A stretch of DNA of 42,150 bases from Candidatus Bathyarchaeota archaeon. Its GTDB lineage: Archaea > Thermoproteota > Bathyarchaeia > Bathyarchaeales > Bathycorpusculaceae. Location: positions 1 to 42,150 of the forward strand of contig JANXET010000012.1 in NCBI GenBank assembly GCA_025058315.1, read 5' to 3'. Positions 1-7,716 of this stretch are shown here, in pieces (within the stretch, counting starts at the first letter, position 1; the number at the start of each line of letters is the position of its first letter). A program made the translations under genes and the position numbers. The notes under the pieces were generated by a model. The model saw only the letters and a list, made by a program, of their open reading frames with translations. It had not been told where the DNA came from and made no database searches.

Positions 1-2
1 GC

Positions 3-233
3 GTCTTATTCTACGTGAGACGTCGTAAAAGATTTGCAGGCTTACGTTATGAGGAGGCTGAGGTTCTGAGGTTCATTAAAGAGCGCGGTGGAAGGGTTCT
101 TGAAGCTGAGCTTAGAGAGGCTTTTCCGGATATTCCGCGGACAAGCATGTGGCGTCTGGTAAAAAGGCTTGAAAGGCGAAAGCAGGTCAGAGTTAAAAAA
201 GTTGGACTGCAAAATGTGGTTGAACTTGCATAA
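3..233 (+). CDS. C-terminal end of a membrane-anchored winged-helix regulator (partial)
   Basis: The reading frame is open to the left edge of the window, so this is the 3' end of a longer gene. A GTG at 15 is in frame but need not be the real start. The visible part begins with hydrophobic residues (VLFY) followed by a basic stretch (RRRKR), as at the cytoplasmic edge of a membrane helix. A compact winged-helix-like fold follows, with a helix pair around AELREAFPDI and SMWRLVKRLERR and a short basic wing (QVRVKKVG). This layout, membrane segment then C-terminal wHTH, resembles archaeal membrane-associated regulators of the COG2512 type. The target genes cannot be told from this fragment. It converges on the secreted-protein gene with only 17 bases between the stop codons. 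Confidence 0.6.
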   Translation, partial: VLFYVRRRKRFAGLRYEEAEVLRFIKERGGRVLEAELREAFPDIPRTSMWRLVKRLERRKQVRVKKVGLQNVVELA

Positions 234-250
234 AAAGTTGATAGCGGCGG

Positions 251-1537
251 CTAAGGGATTGAGAACTCGGCCGAAGCTTCCACCGGCGTCATGCTGATTT
301 TGCTCCATCCATGAACGCGCACCCTATATTGCCCATTTTGAGGCTGTTGAAGCGTTATCTGTACCTGCCCAGCCTGTCCAGGCTTAAGCTCAACAATCAC
401 CTGCGCAGATATCGGCGAATATGCATGTTTCCACTGTGCACCTTCTCTTCTTTCAATGGCGATTCCGTAAACTGAATTCGGAAACTGTACCGTCGCATTT
501 CCAACGTTCATCACCGTGACTTTCAAAAGTGTAACCGTTGTGTTGCGTATGCCTTTTTCCGCTGATTTTTCAACTGTAACTTTAATGGCTGGCGCCCCCT
601 CATCATTTTTCGGCTGAATAGCTATTGTCACTTTCCTGCTGAAGTTTCCAAACATCCACTGGAACTTTTCAAGCTGAGCCAGCGCGCCCTTCACAGGTTC
701 TTTCCGAAGTCCCCTCCTGAATTGGTTGAGGTTTTCACGGAATTGGCTCATGTTATGCTTTCTGAGGAAGTCTGTGACGTTTAAGCCCGCTTTCGTCATG
801 TTCTTTATCAGCTCTCCGAATCGGTTTTCAAGTTTCTCGCAGAAGCGATGCATTCTTTCAGCCATTTTCTCTTCAGCCTTAGCCTTTAAGGCCTTGAATG
901 CATCATTAATGAGCCTATTTGCCTCTGCAAGCCTCTTCGCTACCTCTGCGGATCTGCCCTGCTGCAGCATCTGCGTGATCTCCGTCATGTTAAGCAGGGA
1001 CTTGGCCTTGTCGAGCAGCTCTTTAACGTCTACTGCGCTATCAGGCACAATCTTCTCTATGCGTTGTATGCGTTCAAGGGCTCGGTTCGCTGCAATTATG
1101 AGGCCTTGAGCCTTGAGCAGATCACCCTTCTCTACGCCCGCCTTCTCCAATATGCCCTTAATGTTCCTGAGCGCGTTTCTGAACATCCCCATAGCACGTA
1201 TCGTAATGTTCATGGCGCCGCCATAGTCCCCATTGCTAATGCGCACCTTAGCCTCAAACAACAGTCCCCTTCCGCTTTCATACAGCGAAACATTGCCCTC
1301 AAAGGCCTGCATGAGCCCAGCATTCTGAATAGCCTGCAACGCCGTCGCATTAGCCCTCGTCATATTTATTAGCTTGCCAAGCCTCAGGCACGATCCCTCA
1401 GCAACCCTGACCATCCACTCGGCTTTTTCCCTGTCGCTTGGCGGTTCCTTCAATGCGTAAGCTTGGGCTCCTGCCGCCGCTACCAACAGGAGGGCGGCTA
1501 AAGCAACTGCGAACATCACGCTCAGCTTTCGTTTCAT
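251..1537 (-). CDS. Secreted helical protein with a C-terminal Ig-like (BsuPI-like) domain
   Basis: I chose the ATG at 1537 because a GGTGAC ribosome site lies just upstream; an in-frame GTG at 1546 overlaps it. The first 25 residues form a signal peptide (KRK, a long Ala/Leu/Val core, then AGAQAYA). Residues about 30-280 are almost entirely amphipathic helix rich in Glu, Lys, Arg and Ala, with several N-glycosylation sequons such as NMT and NAT. The last 110 or so residues are beta-rich (TVMNVGNATVQFPNS, VIVELKPGQAG) and resemble the intracellular proteinase inhibitor BsuPI/Ig-like fold. It probably sits outside the membrane. Substrate and partner are unknown. No membrane anchor is visible at the C-terminus. 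Confidence 0.7.
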   Translation of the reverse strand: MKRKLSVMFAVALAALLLVAAAGAQAYALKEPPSDREKAEWMVRVAEGSCLRLGKLINMTRANATALQAIQNAGLMQAFEGNVSLYESGRGLLFEAKVRISNGDYGGAMNITIRAMGMFRNALRNIKGILEKAGVEKGDLLKAQGLIIAANRALERIQRIEKIVPDSAVDVKELLDKAKSLLNMTEITQMLQQGRSAEVAKRLAEANRLINDAFKALKAKAEEKMAERMHRFCEKLENRFGELIKNMTKAGLNVTDFLRKHNMSQFRENLNQFRRGLRKEPVKGALAQLEKFQWMFGNFSRKVTIAIQPKNDEGAPAIKVTVEKSAEKGIRNTTVTLLKVTVMNVGNATVQFPNSVYGIAIERREGAQWKHAYSPISAQVIVELKPGQAGQVQITLQQPQNGQYRVRVHGWSKISMTPVEASAEFSIP

Positions 1538-1640
1538 ATTTGTCACCGCGTTGAAATATGTGTTGAAGCTTAAAATAAGGGACGCTTTGGAACGCCGCGT
1601 TTCACCTGTCTAATGCTTGTAAAAAATCGCTGTTTCAAAG

Positions 1641-2654
1641 CTATCTTACTCTTAACACGCCGCTTCCACAGTATTTCCCATATTTAAGCATTGAAAGGGC
1701 TTTATTTGCCTCTTCAAGCTTAAATTCCACAACTTCAGGTTTTATTGGAATTCTCGCGGCTATTCCCAGAAACTCCGCCACATCCCTTCTGGTTATGTTT
1801 GCCACAGACTTTACCTCCTTCTCCCACCAAAAGTGCTGAGTGTAGTCGAGATCCGTTATAGGTGTTTCCTTTCTTATTAGGTTCATTACAAGCCTTCCGC
1901 CCTTCTCCAGGTTCCTAAGGGCTTCCCTCACAGGCAATCCCGTCGGCGTAGTATCTATTGCACAGTTCATTTTTAATGGTGGTGTTTCTCCGGTTTCACC
2001 GACCCAGTCCGCACCCATCTTCCGCGCTAGCTCACTAGGTGCATCACCCTTTCTTCTTGTGAAAACGAAGATCATGCTGTTAGGATAGAGGTGTCTGATC
2101 ACATGAAACAGTATGTGGGCGGAGGAGCCGAAGCCATAAAGCCCTATAACATCTCCATCCTCTATGCGAGTTAGCTTAAGCGCCCTGTACCCGATAGCCC
2201 CAGCGCATAGTAAAGGCGCTGCCTCAGCATCAGAGAACACTTCTGGAATCTTGTATGCGTAATCCTCATGGGCAACCATGTATTCCGCGTATCCGCCGTC
2301 AACATCGCATCCCGTGCCCATAAAGCGCGCGCATAAATTCTCTAAACCTATTCTGCAGAAGCGGCATTCTCCACATGAGGAGTAAATCCAAGCAACGCCC
2401 ACACGCTCGCCAATTCTGAACCTTTCCGCTGCTTGCCCGATTTTCGCAACCCGCCCGACAACCTGATGTCCAGGTACAACTGGAATTTTCGGCTGAAGCC
2501 TTCCCTCAACCTCGTCAAGTTCTGTACGGCATACCCCGCAAACTGAAACCTCAATAAATATTTCTCTGGCCTTCGGCTCAGGCACAGGGATATCCTCATA
2601 GCTTAGTGGATCATCCTCTATGGGCGCTGTCCTCCTCAGAACTATGGCTTTCAT
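1641..2654 (-). CDS. Zinc-dependent alcohol dehydrogenase (medium-chain family)
   Basis: A 337-residue member of the medium-chain dehydrogenase/reductase family, which oxidises alcohols or reduces aldehydes with NAD(P). The catalytic zinc ligands are visible as Cys39 (CGVCRTELDE) and His63 (VPGHQVVG). The structural zinc site is CGECRFCRIGLENLC (Cys94, 97, 100, 108). A Rossmann nucleotide site follows (GLYGFGSSAH). The GHQ in place of the commoner GHE is also seen in AdhA-like relatives. The usual family length is 330-350, so the gene is complete. The real substrate cannot be read from sequence. It is monocistronic: the neighbour on the same strand starts about 35 bases beyond this gene's start. 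Confidence 0.88.
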   Translation of the reverse strand: MKAIVLRRTAPIEDDPLSYEDIPVPEPKAREIFIEVSVCGVCRTELDEVEGRLQPKIPVVPGHQVVGRVAKIGQAAERFRIGERVGVAWIYSSCGECRFCRIGLENLCARFMGTGCDVDGGYAEYMVAHEDYAYKIPEVFSDAEAAPLLCAGAIGYRALKLTRIEDGDVIGLYGFGSSAHILFHVIRHLYPNSMIFVFTRRKGDAPSELARKMGADWVGETGETPPLKMNCAIDTTPTGLPVREALRNLEKGGRLVMNLIRKETPITDLDYTQHFWWEKEVKSVANITRRDVAEFLGIAARIPIKPEVVEFKLEEANKALSMLKYGKYCGSGVLRVR

Positions 2655-2689
2655 AATTTGATCCCAAAGATCATCCTTTTATGCTCCTC

Positions 2690-3124
2690 TTAACAGGACC
2701 TAAACCCGGTTTTCAAGCATCTTCTCAGCAACATCGCAGACAAGGCGAGCAGTGCAACGTGAATCACCGCGATTATGGCCGTCTCATACAGCGCTCCCAG
2801 GTAACTGAATCTCATCAACCTTTCACATGGGAAAATATAGCCTATAAAGGTGGCTGCTGTTGAGGCAGCCATCAACCTTGAGGATTTTGGCTCTCTGCGG
2901 GCTAACAGTGCCATCGAATTCATGCTTAGGGATAATGTGAAGAAGGCTATGGCTGATGCGTATATTGTGGCTGTGTAACGCATTCTTTCAATAGGTGTTT
3001 CTTCCAAGTAAACCAGATGTATATAGTATAAGGTTATCATGAAGAGAGTTAATACGGCGCCCAAAAAGCCGATAAATAAAGCGTATTTGTATGTTCCTAT
3101 GCTCATGCGCTTTCCCCTGTTCAT
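2690..3124 (-). CDS. Small four-helix membrane protein of unknown function
   Basis: I do not recognise this 144-residue protein. It has about four hydrophobic segments: YALFIGFLGAVLTLFMITLY, ATIYASAIAFFTLSLSM, a segment around TAATFIGYIFP, and ETAIIAVIHVALLALSAML. It ends in a basic tail. Its ATG overlaps the TGA of the ECF S-component upstream (ATGA), so the two are translationally coupled and probably work together. A second ATG six codons in (3106) has the better ribosome site (AGGGG). A link to the transporter is inferred only from the overlap. Confidence 0.6.
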   Translation of the reverse strand: MNRGKRMSIGTYKYALFIGFLGAVLTLFMITLYYIHLVYLEETPIERMRYTATIYASAIAFFTLSLSMNSMALLARREPKSSRLMAASTAATFIGYIFPCERLMRFSYLGALYETAIIAVIHVALLALSAMLLRRCLKTGFRSC

Positions 3125-3873
3125 TTTATAATGGTTCTGGAATCTAACTTGTGTCTTAGAAGGTGAATAATTTTGCCGATCACCATGGCAGCGGTTGCTG
3201 CGAGAATAGATTGTCCAGCGTTAACTGAAATGTTTGCTATAGCATCAACCTTAACATTGAAGATCACAGGCATTGCGAGGGCTTCATATAGTAAATAGCC
3301 CAAAACTATTATGAAGCAGCCGCATAGTAATGGAGCACCTGCCCATTCGCTGCATCCCATCTTCTTGAGTTCCGTAAATATTATAATAATGATTATGATC
3401 GTGCTTGCCGCAATCCAGCCCCAGCTAGGCAGGTAAAGGCTTTGTGCCCATAATCCCCCAAACTCTAAGACCCGTTCTCCCAAAAAGAAAGTATTGGTGT
3501 ACCCAAAGTAGATTTCGCCTGAAAACTTAAGCACTCCCATTAATCCAAACAGTAAGGCCAGAATCAGGCTTGATGCAAAATTCACCGTCCTGCTCTTAAG
3601 AGTTTTCAATGCTTTGCTTATGGTGAAGCCCGCTATGGACTTAATAGTCAGAGAAGCTAATGCATAATGGGGATAACCTAATAGAAGACTCGCAGAGGAC
3701 AATCCAATTCCGCCAACGAATGCAGATGCGTATGGACTAAGCAGGAGACAGGAGATGAAGAACGCCAATTCCCCAAAGGTGAAAAGTCCAATGGAAGTGA
3801 ATGAGGTGACAAATAACGCTGACGCGAAACACGCAAACACGGTTGCGATTATGACGGCCAATATTTCCCTCAT
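3121..3873 (-). CDS. ECF-type transporter substrate-binding S component (putative)
   Basis: An integral membrane protein of about six hydrophobic segments. The stretch around FTFGELAFFISCLLLSP, then a Gly-rich GGIGLSS and TIKSIAGFTISKAL, matches the pattern of ECF S components (a pore-lining loop followed by an 'xKxxxGF' helix). The later ISVNAGQSI resembles the family's final helix. S components bind a vitamin, metal or other micronutrient and need an energising EcfA/A'/T module, which is not encoded here. The frame is open back to an ATG at 3927, but a TATA-like element overlaps that site (about 3913-3926). I therefore prefer the ATG at 3873, which starts MREILAV. Substrate is unknown. Confidence 0.6.
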   Translation of the reverse strand: MREILAVIIATVFACFASALFVTSFTSIGLFTFGELAFFISCLLLSPYASAFVGGIGLSSASLLLGYPHYALASLTIKSIAGFTISKALKTLKSRTVNFASSLILALLFGLMGVLKFSGEIYFGYTNTFFLGERVLEFGGLWAQSLYLPSWGWIAASTIIIIIIIFTELKKMGCSEWAGAPLLCGCFIIVLGYLLYEALAMPVIFNVKVDAIANISVNAGQSILAATAAMVIGKIIHLLRHKLDSRTIIK

Positions 3874-3954
3874 GTTAAACAAGTATGGATACCCACATAA
3901 CAGATCCAGCCATAAAAATATATACATTAGGGTGGGACATGTAGGTCTTTTGCT

Positions 3955-4374
3955 CTAGAGATCCTCAAGTACGCTTGTGAAGAAGTCGTGGTGTTCCTCC
4001 TCGTCCCTTAGTATTCCTTCGAACATTGTGGCTGTTGTATGGTCCTTTTCCTTGCAGGCTTGTTCAATTATCTCCTTATAAAGTGTTATCGCCTTTTCCT
4101 CGTCCTTCACATTCTGTTCCATCATTTCCCTCAGAGCTTTGCCTACAATGATGTCTGTGGGTTTAGTAGTTGGGCTTCCACCTAGGTAAACAAGCCTTTC
4201 AGCAATGGCTTCTGCATGTTTCATCTCTGTTATGGCTATTTTCTTCAGTTCACTTTGCACCGCGAATCCCTTAACGCCGCTCCATTGTATGTGCTGCCAC
4301 ATGTACTGTATTGAGACCTGCAGTTCTCTTGCTATTGCATCGTTCATCATTTCTAAAAGCTTTTTAGAAACCAT
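3955..4374 (-). CDS. Bacterioferritin-like ferritin
   Basis: A four-helix ferritin-like protein of 139 residues that oxidises and stores ferrous iron or scavenges peroxide. Di-iron ligand signatures are visible in order: an early Glu (IARELQVSIQYMWQH), EMKHAEAIAERL, and a C-terminal DEEEHHDFF. The start at 4374 is fixed by a strong ribosome site (AAGGAGGTG) six bases upstream; the longer frame to 4392 would run through it. It is the last gene of the minus-strand oxygen-defence cassette. The heme-ligand Met of true bacterioferritin is not obvious, so a Dps- or ferritin-like role is also possible. Confidence 0.82.
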   Translation of the reverse strand: MVSKKLLEMMNDAIARELQVSIQYMWQHIQWSGVKGFAVQSELKKIAITEMKHAEAIAERLVYLGGSPTTKPTDIIVGKALREMMEQNVKDEEKAITLYKEIIEQACKEKDHTTATMFEGILRDEEEHHDFFTSVLEDL

Positions 4375-4435
4375 ATATTTCACCTCCTTCAATTATTTCG
4401 CAACTAACTAAGAAAGGGGATTTAACGGGGGATCA

Positions 4436-4915
4436 TTACCCTCCTGGGCTCCCGTGGAATGGAACGTTTTTCCAGAGGATTTCCCACCAGTCGTCATCGG
4501 TTATGGTTTCACCCTGAACGAGAATCTCTAGAATTTCCTTTAAGAGCCTGTGATGTCTTTTCTCATCCTCAAGAATCGCGGTTAGAAGCAGTTTAACTTT
4601 CTCGTTTTCTACATGTTCAAGCTCGGCGCTTATCCTCTCTATGAGCTCCGACTCTATCCTCATATGTTTCTTAACTAGGCTTTTCTGCCTATCAAGCTGC
4701 TCTTGAGTAAGCGCCTTTTGAGTTGTGGTTAGAAGCATTAAAGCAGAACTATACATTTCAGCATGTTTAAGCGAGTCCAGCGATATCCCCTGTAGAACAC
4801 CTTTCACAGGCTGGTTCTCCATATCCTTCAATGCTTCATTAAGCGAGTCCACTATTTCCCTTTCAACCCTGACCTGTCCCTCAATAAACCTTATTAAGTC
4901 ATTTTTTGGAGTCAT
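4436..4915 (-). CDS. Ferritin-like superfamily protein
   Basis: A 159-residue all-helical protein with the spacing of a ferritin-like di-iron bundle: VEREIVDSLNEAL, SLKHAEMYSSAL, RIESELIERISAELEH and LEDEKRHHRLLKEI. These supply Glu, Glu-His, Glu and Glu-His ligands. The last 25 residues are rich in Asp and Trp and do not look like the core fold. The family includes rubrerythrin-like and COG1633 proteins. The exact role is not known; oxidation of iron or peroxide is inferred from the fold and from the neighbours (flavodoxin on one side, bacterioferritin-like on the other). A GGAGTG ribosome site precedes the ATG. Confidence 0.7.
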   Translation of the reverse strand: MTPKNDLIRFIEGQVRVEREIVDSLNEALKDMENQPVKGVLQGISLDSLKHAEMYSSALMLLTTTQKALTQEQLDRQKSLVKKHMRIESELIERISAELEHVENEKVKLLLTAILEDEKRHHRLLKEILEILVQGETITDDDWWEILWKNVPFHGSPGG

Positions 4916-4934
4916 AAATGCACTCCCAGCGATG

Positions 4935-5381
4935 CTATTGTTTGGATGCTATAATTTTTTCAGAGATTTTTCTTCCCAGTTCCCTGCATTTTTCCAGCCC
5001 TGTCTGGTCAGGCGTGTACCTTATCAGAAGAGGCGGTTCTATAACGTTCATTTCAAAGCGGTTTTTCATGATTTCAAGAACTAGCTTAGGAGCTTCGCCG
5101 CTCCATCCGTAAGAGCCGAAAGCCGCGCCAACCCTGCCTTTAAGGTTGATTTTTTTGACAGCAGCCTCCTCGAAAAGCTTCTTTATGTCGGATGTTGTGT
5201 CATGATGATACGTGGGTGTTCCCACAGCTAATGCGTCGTATTCATGCAGCATTTCAGCCGTTGCCCTGTATGTTAATTCCACCTCTAATCCTGAAATGGA
5301 CCTTACACCCTCAGCTACAGCATTAGCCATTTTTTCAGTGTTTCCAGTCCTGCTGTAGTAAAGTATCAATACCTTCGGCAT
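4935..5381 (-). CDS. Flavodoxin-family protein
   Basis: A 148-residue single-domain flavodoxin. The FMN-phosphate loop is at residues 9-15 (YSRTGNT), and a second FMN loop is around TPTYHHDT. A third segment, AFGSYGWSGEA, matches the C-terminal flavodoxin domain of FprA-type flavodiiron proteins, so it could be a stand-alone relative of that domain. It probably carries electrons between a reductase and the peroxidases or SOD-linked enzymes of this cassette. A GAGAGGGG ribosome site lies just upstream of the ATG. The gap to the SOD gene is 16 bases and to the ferritin-like gene 19 bases, so it belongs to one transcript. Confidence 0.85.
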   Translation of the reverse strand: MPKVLILYYSRTGNTEKMANAVAEGVRSISGLEVELTYRATAEMLHEYDALAVGTPTYHHDTTSDIKKLFEEAAVKKINLKGRVGAAFGSYGWSGEAPKLVLEIMKNRFEMNVIEPPLLIRYTPDQTGLEKCRELGRKISEKIIASKQ

Positions 5382-5397
5382 CTATCCCCTCTCCATT

Positions 5398-6012
5398 TTA
5401 TTTAAGCGCCTCATCCAGCCTCTTGCTTACCTCGTCCCAGTTTACAATTTTCCAGAATGATTCCACGAAGTCAGCTCTTTTATTTTTGTAGTCTATGTAG
5501 TAGGCATGTTCAAAAAGGTCTAAAACCATGAGGATTGGAAAGGCTGGGTATACGTTGGTGTTATGCTTCTCTATCTGCATTATTAATGGGCGGCCGGTGC
5601 GCCTGCAAAGGGTCAACGCAGCCCATCCGGATCCTTCTACGCTGACGGCTGCCTGAGTGTACTCCTTTTTGAACCTTTCAAAGCTTCCAAACTCCTTCTC
5701 GCAGAGGTCAGCCAACTTTCCTCCAGGTTTGCCGCCGCCTCTCCCAGGCGGTGCAAGGTTCTCCCAGAAAAGCGAATGCAGCAAATGTCCACCAATATTC
5801 CATGAAAGCTCTTTCAAGGCGGCTTTCATGTCTAATTCCACGTTTCCCCATCGGGCATCATCCAGCTTCTTAAGTATGGCGTTCGCCCCGTTTACATAGG
5901 CCTGATGATGTATGGTGTGGTGTATCCGCAGTTGCTCCTCAGACATGTACGGCGCTAGCTCGTTATAGCCGTAGGGAAGCTTCGGCAGAGAATAAAATTT
6001 GGAAATTTCCAT
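5398..6012 (-). CDS. sod: Fe/Mn superoxide dismutase
   Basis: A 204-residue cytoplasmic superoxide dismutase that converts superoxide to oxygen and hydrogen peroxide. All four metal ligands can be placed by alignment in mind with the family: His31 ([11 protein letters not shown]), His79 ([11 protein letters not shown]), Asp165 and His169 ([12 protein letters not shown]). The length is typical. Metal choice (Fe, Mn or both) cannot be settled by eye. It starts four bases after the rubredoxin stop, with AAGGTGA as ribosome site, so superoxide removal and electron delivery to a peroxidase are made together. Confidence 0.95.
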   Translation of the reverse strand: MEISKFYSLPKLPYGYNELAPYMSEEQLRIHHTIHHQAYVNGANAILKKLDDARWGNVELDMKAALKELSWNIGGHLLHSLFWENLAPPGRGGGKPGGKLADLCEKEFGSFERFKKEYTQAAVSVEGSGWAALTLCRRTGRPLIMQIEKHNTNVYPAFPILMVLDLFEHAYYIDYKNKRADFVESFWKIVNWDEVSKRLDEALK

Positions 6013-6016
6013 AAAA

Positions 6017-6181
6017 TCACCTTCTTTTTATTTTGAACTTATCTTTTGAGGCTCCGCAAACTGGGCAAACCCAATTTTCAGGCAAAGCTTCGAATGGGGT
6101 TCCCGGCATCACGCCGTTGTCTGGATCCCCCGCTTCCGGATCGTAAATGTAACCGCATATTTCGCATTCCCACCTGTCCAA
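6017..6181 (-). CDS. Rubredoxin (54 aa, TTG start)
   Basis: A short gene easily missed because it starts with TTG and is under 60 codons. The translation begins [15 protein letters not shown] and ends [16 protein letters not shown]. The four iron-binding cysteines are Cys6, Cys9, Cys39 and Cys42 in two CxxC knuckles, and the [11 protein letters not shown] and ALPENWVCP segments are hallmark rubredoxin. A GAAGGTG ribosome site lies about six bases before the TTG. An in-frame TAG two codons upstream rules out a longer form. It lies 11 bases after osmC and 4 bases before sod. Its likely job is to pass electrons to rubrerythrin or another peroxide/superoxide reducer in the same operon. Confidence 0.95.
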   Translation of the reverse strand: MDRWECEICGYIYDPEAGDPDNGVMPGTPFEALPENWVCPVCGASKDKFKIKRR

Positions 6182-6192
6182 TTTCTACACCT

Positions 6193-6609
6193 TCATTTCT
6201 CCAGTTTCATGTTGTAAGTTATTTTTACCCCTGCTTTTTCGAATAGTTTTCCAACAGGGCAGTTTTCCACCGTGAGCTTGAATACTCTGTTAACGGTTTC
6301 TTCTGAAGCGTCTGTCTTCACCATTATTTTAAAGCTGGCTTCGCTCACGGTTCCAGCTTCATCGGTTTTTAAAGCCTCAAGCTTAACCTCCAAATCCTTT
6401 AATGTAACACGTGTTTTCTTAGCCATTAAGGCAAAGATTGTGGCGAAACATCCGGCATAGCTCATAACTGCAAGTTCAAGGGCGGTTGGGCCCATGTTAG
6501 TTCCAAGCTCAGGCGGCAGATCTATGCATACGCTGTGAGTTCTGCCATTGTCAACCGCTATCCTGAAGTCTTTAATCAGTTTGGCTGTAGACAGAAGTTT
6601 CTGTGGCAT
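6193..6609 (-). CDS. OsmC/Ohr-family peroxiredoxin
   Basis: A thiol peroxidase of the OsmC/Ohr family, which reduces organic hydroperoxides. The two reactive cysteines are visible: Cys54 in YAGCFATIF and Cys117 in VENCPVGKLF (numbering from the chosen start). The N-terminal ELGTNMGPTALELAVMS segment is typical. I chose the ATG at 6609 because a GGGAGGTG ribosome site ends nine bases before it; a GTG at 6621 lies inside that site. The Arg and Glu that complete the active site were not assigned. It sits between rubrerythrin and rubredoxin in the oxygen-defence cassette. Confidence 0.9.
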   Translation of the reverse strand: MPQKLLSTAKLIKDFRIAVDNGRTHSVCIDLPPELGTNMGPTALELAVMSYAGCFATIFALMAKKTRVTLKDLEVKLEALKTDEAGTVSEASFKIMVKTDASEETVNRVFKLTVENCPVGKLFEKAGVKITYNMKLEK

Positions 6610-6652
6610 TACCACTTTCACCTCCCAATAAGTAATGTGGCGTCATTTCTTT

Positions 6653-7156
6653 TTAGAATTTTTGGAACCTTTCCTTGGCTGCTCCGCATACTGGGCATCT
6701 GTCCGGCACCTCGCCTTCTACGGTGTATCCGCATAATTTGCATATGAAGATTGGACCCATTTTGATGTCTTTTCCGCTTTCCACAGCCTGCTTAGCTTTC
6801 TGGTACATTCCAGCGTGAATTTTCTCAGCCTGCAGAGCCCACTCCATAACCCTTTGCGCTCCCTTCTCCCCTTGCAGTTTAGCTACAGTGCTGTAGGCCG
6901 GGTAAATTTCTTCCACCTCGTGAGTTTCACCGTCTATGGCTGCCTGCAAGTTTTCGGCTGATTCTCGAATCAGGCCTAAAGTGCCATAGTGGTTTTTAGC
7001 GTGAACTTGCTCAGCGTAGGCTATTGCCCTAAAAAGTCTGGCAACGTTTGGAAAACCTTCCTCCTCAGCTTTCTCCGCAAAAATCAGATATCGCATGTGC
7101 GCTTGGCTTTCGCCGGCAAACGCTTTCTCCAAATTCTCCTCAGTCATCTTTCTCAT
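6653..7156 (-). CDS. rbr: Rubrerythrin
   Basis: A 167-residue peroxide reductase of anaerobes. The N-terminal ferritin-like di-iron domain shows ENLEKAFAGESQAHMRY, a middle AYAEQVHAKNH, and later EVEEIYPAY and AEKIHAGMY ligands. The C-terminal rubredoxin-like domain holds Cys139, 142, 154 and 157 (CKLCGY and CPVCGA). It is the first gene of the seven-gene minus-strand cassette, with a GGAGG ribosome site nine bases before the ATG. A second in-frame ATG lies three codons in. The divergent Lrp/AsnC gene shares its 122-base upstream region, which carries an inverted repeat. Confidence 0.96.
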   Translation of the reverse strand: MRKMTEENLEKAFAGESQAHMRYLIFAEKAEEEGFPNVARLFRAIAYAEQVHAKNHYGTLGLIRESAENLQAAIDGETHEVEEIYPAYSTVAKLQGEKGAQRVMEWALQAEKIHAGMYQKAKQAVESGKDIKMGPIFICKLCGYTVEGEVPDRCPVCGAAKERFQKF

Positions 7157-7201
7157 ACTGTTTTTCCTCCAAATTTTTCCGATAACTTTATTAATTTATC
7201 C

Positions 7202-7217
7202 TAACTTAAAAAAGTTA
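7202..7217. promoter_or_regulatory. Inverted repeat between rubrerythrin and the Lrp/AsnC gene
   Basis: A 6-bp perfect inverted repeat (TAACTT, four A, AAGTTA) lies in the divergent intergenic region. A third partial copy (ATAACTT) lies about 15 bases to the left. The site is upstream of the AT-rich rubrerythrin promoter region and upstream of the regulator gene. It could be an operator for the adjacent Lrp/AsnC protein. That role is inference from position; AT-rich DNA makes short palindromes common. Confidence 0.35.
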
Positions 7218-7278
7218 TGTACGAATTTCGGATGAAAATATCCGGGCAGATATGAAAATCGGACGAGAAAGATAAAAC

Positions 7279-7707
7279 ATGGTTGACAAAACAGACCTAG
7301 CTGTACTTAGGCTCCTGCAGGAAGACGCCAGCATGCCCTTCACAGAAATTGCCAGACGGCTTGGGATAAGCGAGTCCACAGTACGTAAAAGAGTGGAAAA
7401 AATGATATGTGAGGGCATCATAAAAAAGTTCACGGTGGTGGTTGACCCCTCAAAAATAGGCTTGAAAACAATCGCCATAGTGGGTGTGGATGTAGATCCC
7501 TCGAGGCTACTTGATGTTTCCCAGAAGTTATGTGAGATTCCTGAAGTGAGATATGTGGCTACTTCAACAGGCGACCACATGATAATGACTGAGATATGGA
7601 CAAGAGACGGAAGAGAACTCACGAGGATACTATCAGAAAAGATTGGCACAATAGAGGGCATCAAAAAGATCTGCCCAGCGATAGTTTTGGAGAAGCTTAA
7701 AGAGTAG
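7279..7707 (+). CDS. Lrp/AsnC-family transcriptional regulator
   Basis: A 142-residue regulator. Residues about 5-50 form the AsnC-type helix-turn-helix (LAVLRLLQEDASMPFTEI, then LGISESTVRKRVEKM). Residues about 65-140 form the RAM ligand-binding domain (IVGVDVDPSRLL, VRYVATSTGDHMIMTEI). Its stop lies nine bases before the copper ATPase start, so the two are co-transcribed and it probably controls that operon and perhaps the divergent rubrerythrin cassette. Known archaeal copper regulators of this type (CopR) carry a C-terminal TRASH metal domain; none is seen here, so either the RAM domain senses the signal or the effector is not a metal. Confidence 0.9.
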   Translation: MVDKTDLAVLRLLQEDASMPFTEIARRLGISESTVRKRVEKMICEGIIKKFTVVVDPSKIGLKTIAIVGVDVDPSRLLDVSQKLCEIPEVRYVATSTGDHMIMTEIWTRDGRELTRILSEKIGTIEGIKKICPAIVLEKLKE

Positions 7708-7716
7708 GTGTAAACA

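Noticed and set aside
726-1109. Long plus-strand frames opposite the secreted protein and other genes
   Set aside because: They are antisense shadows of the strongly biased minus-strand genes and show Ser/Leu/Arg-rich, family-less products. The same holds for similar frames opposite smc, gltX and the isoprenoid genes.
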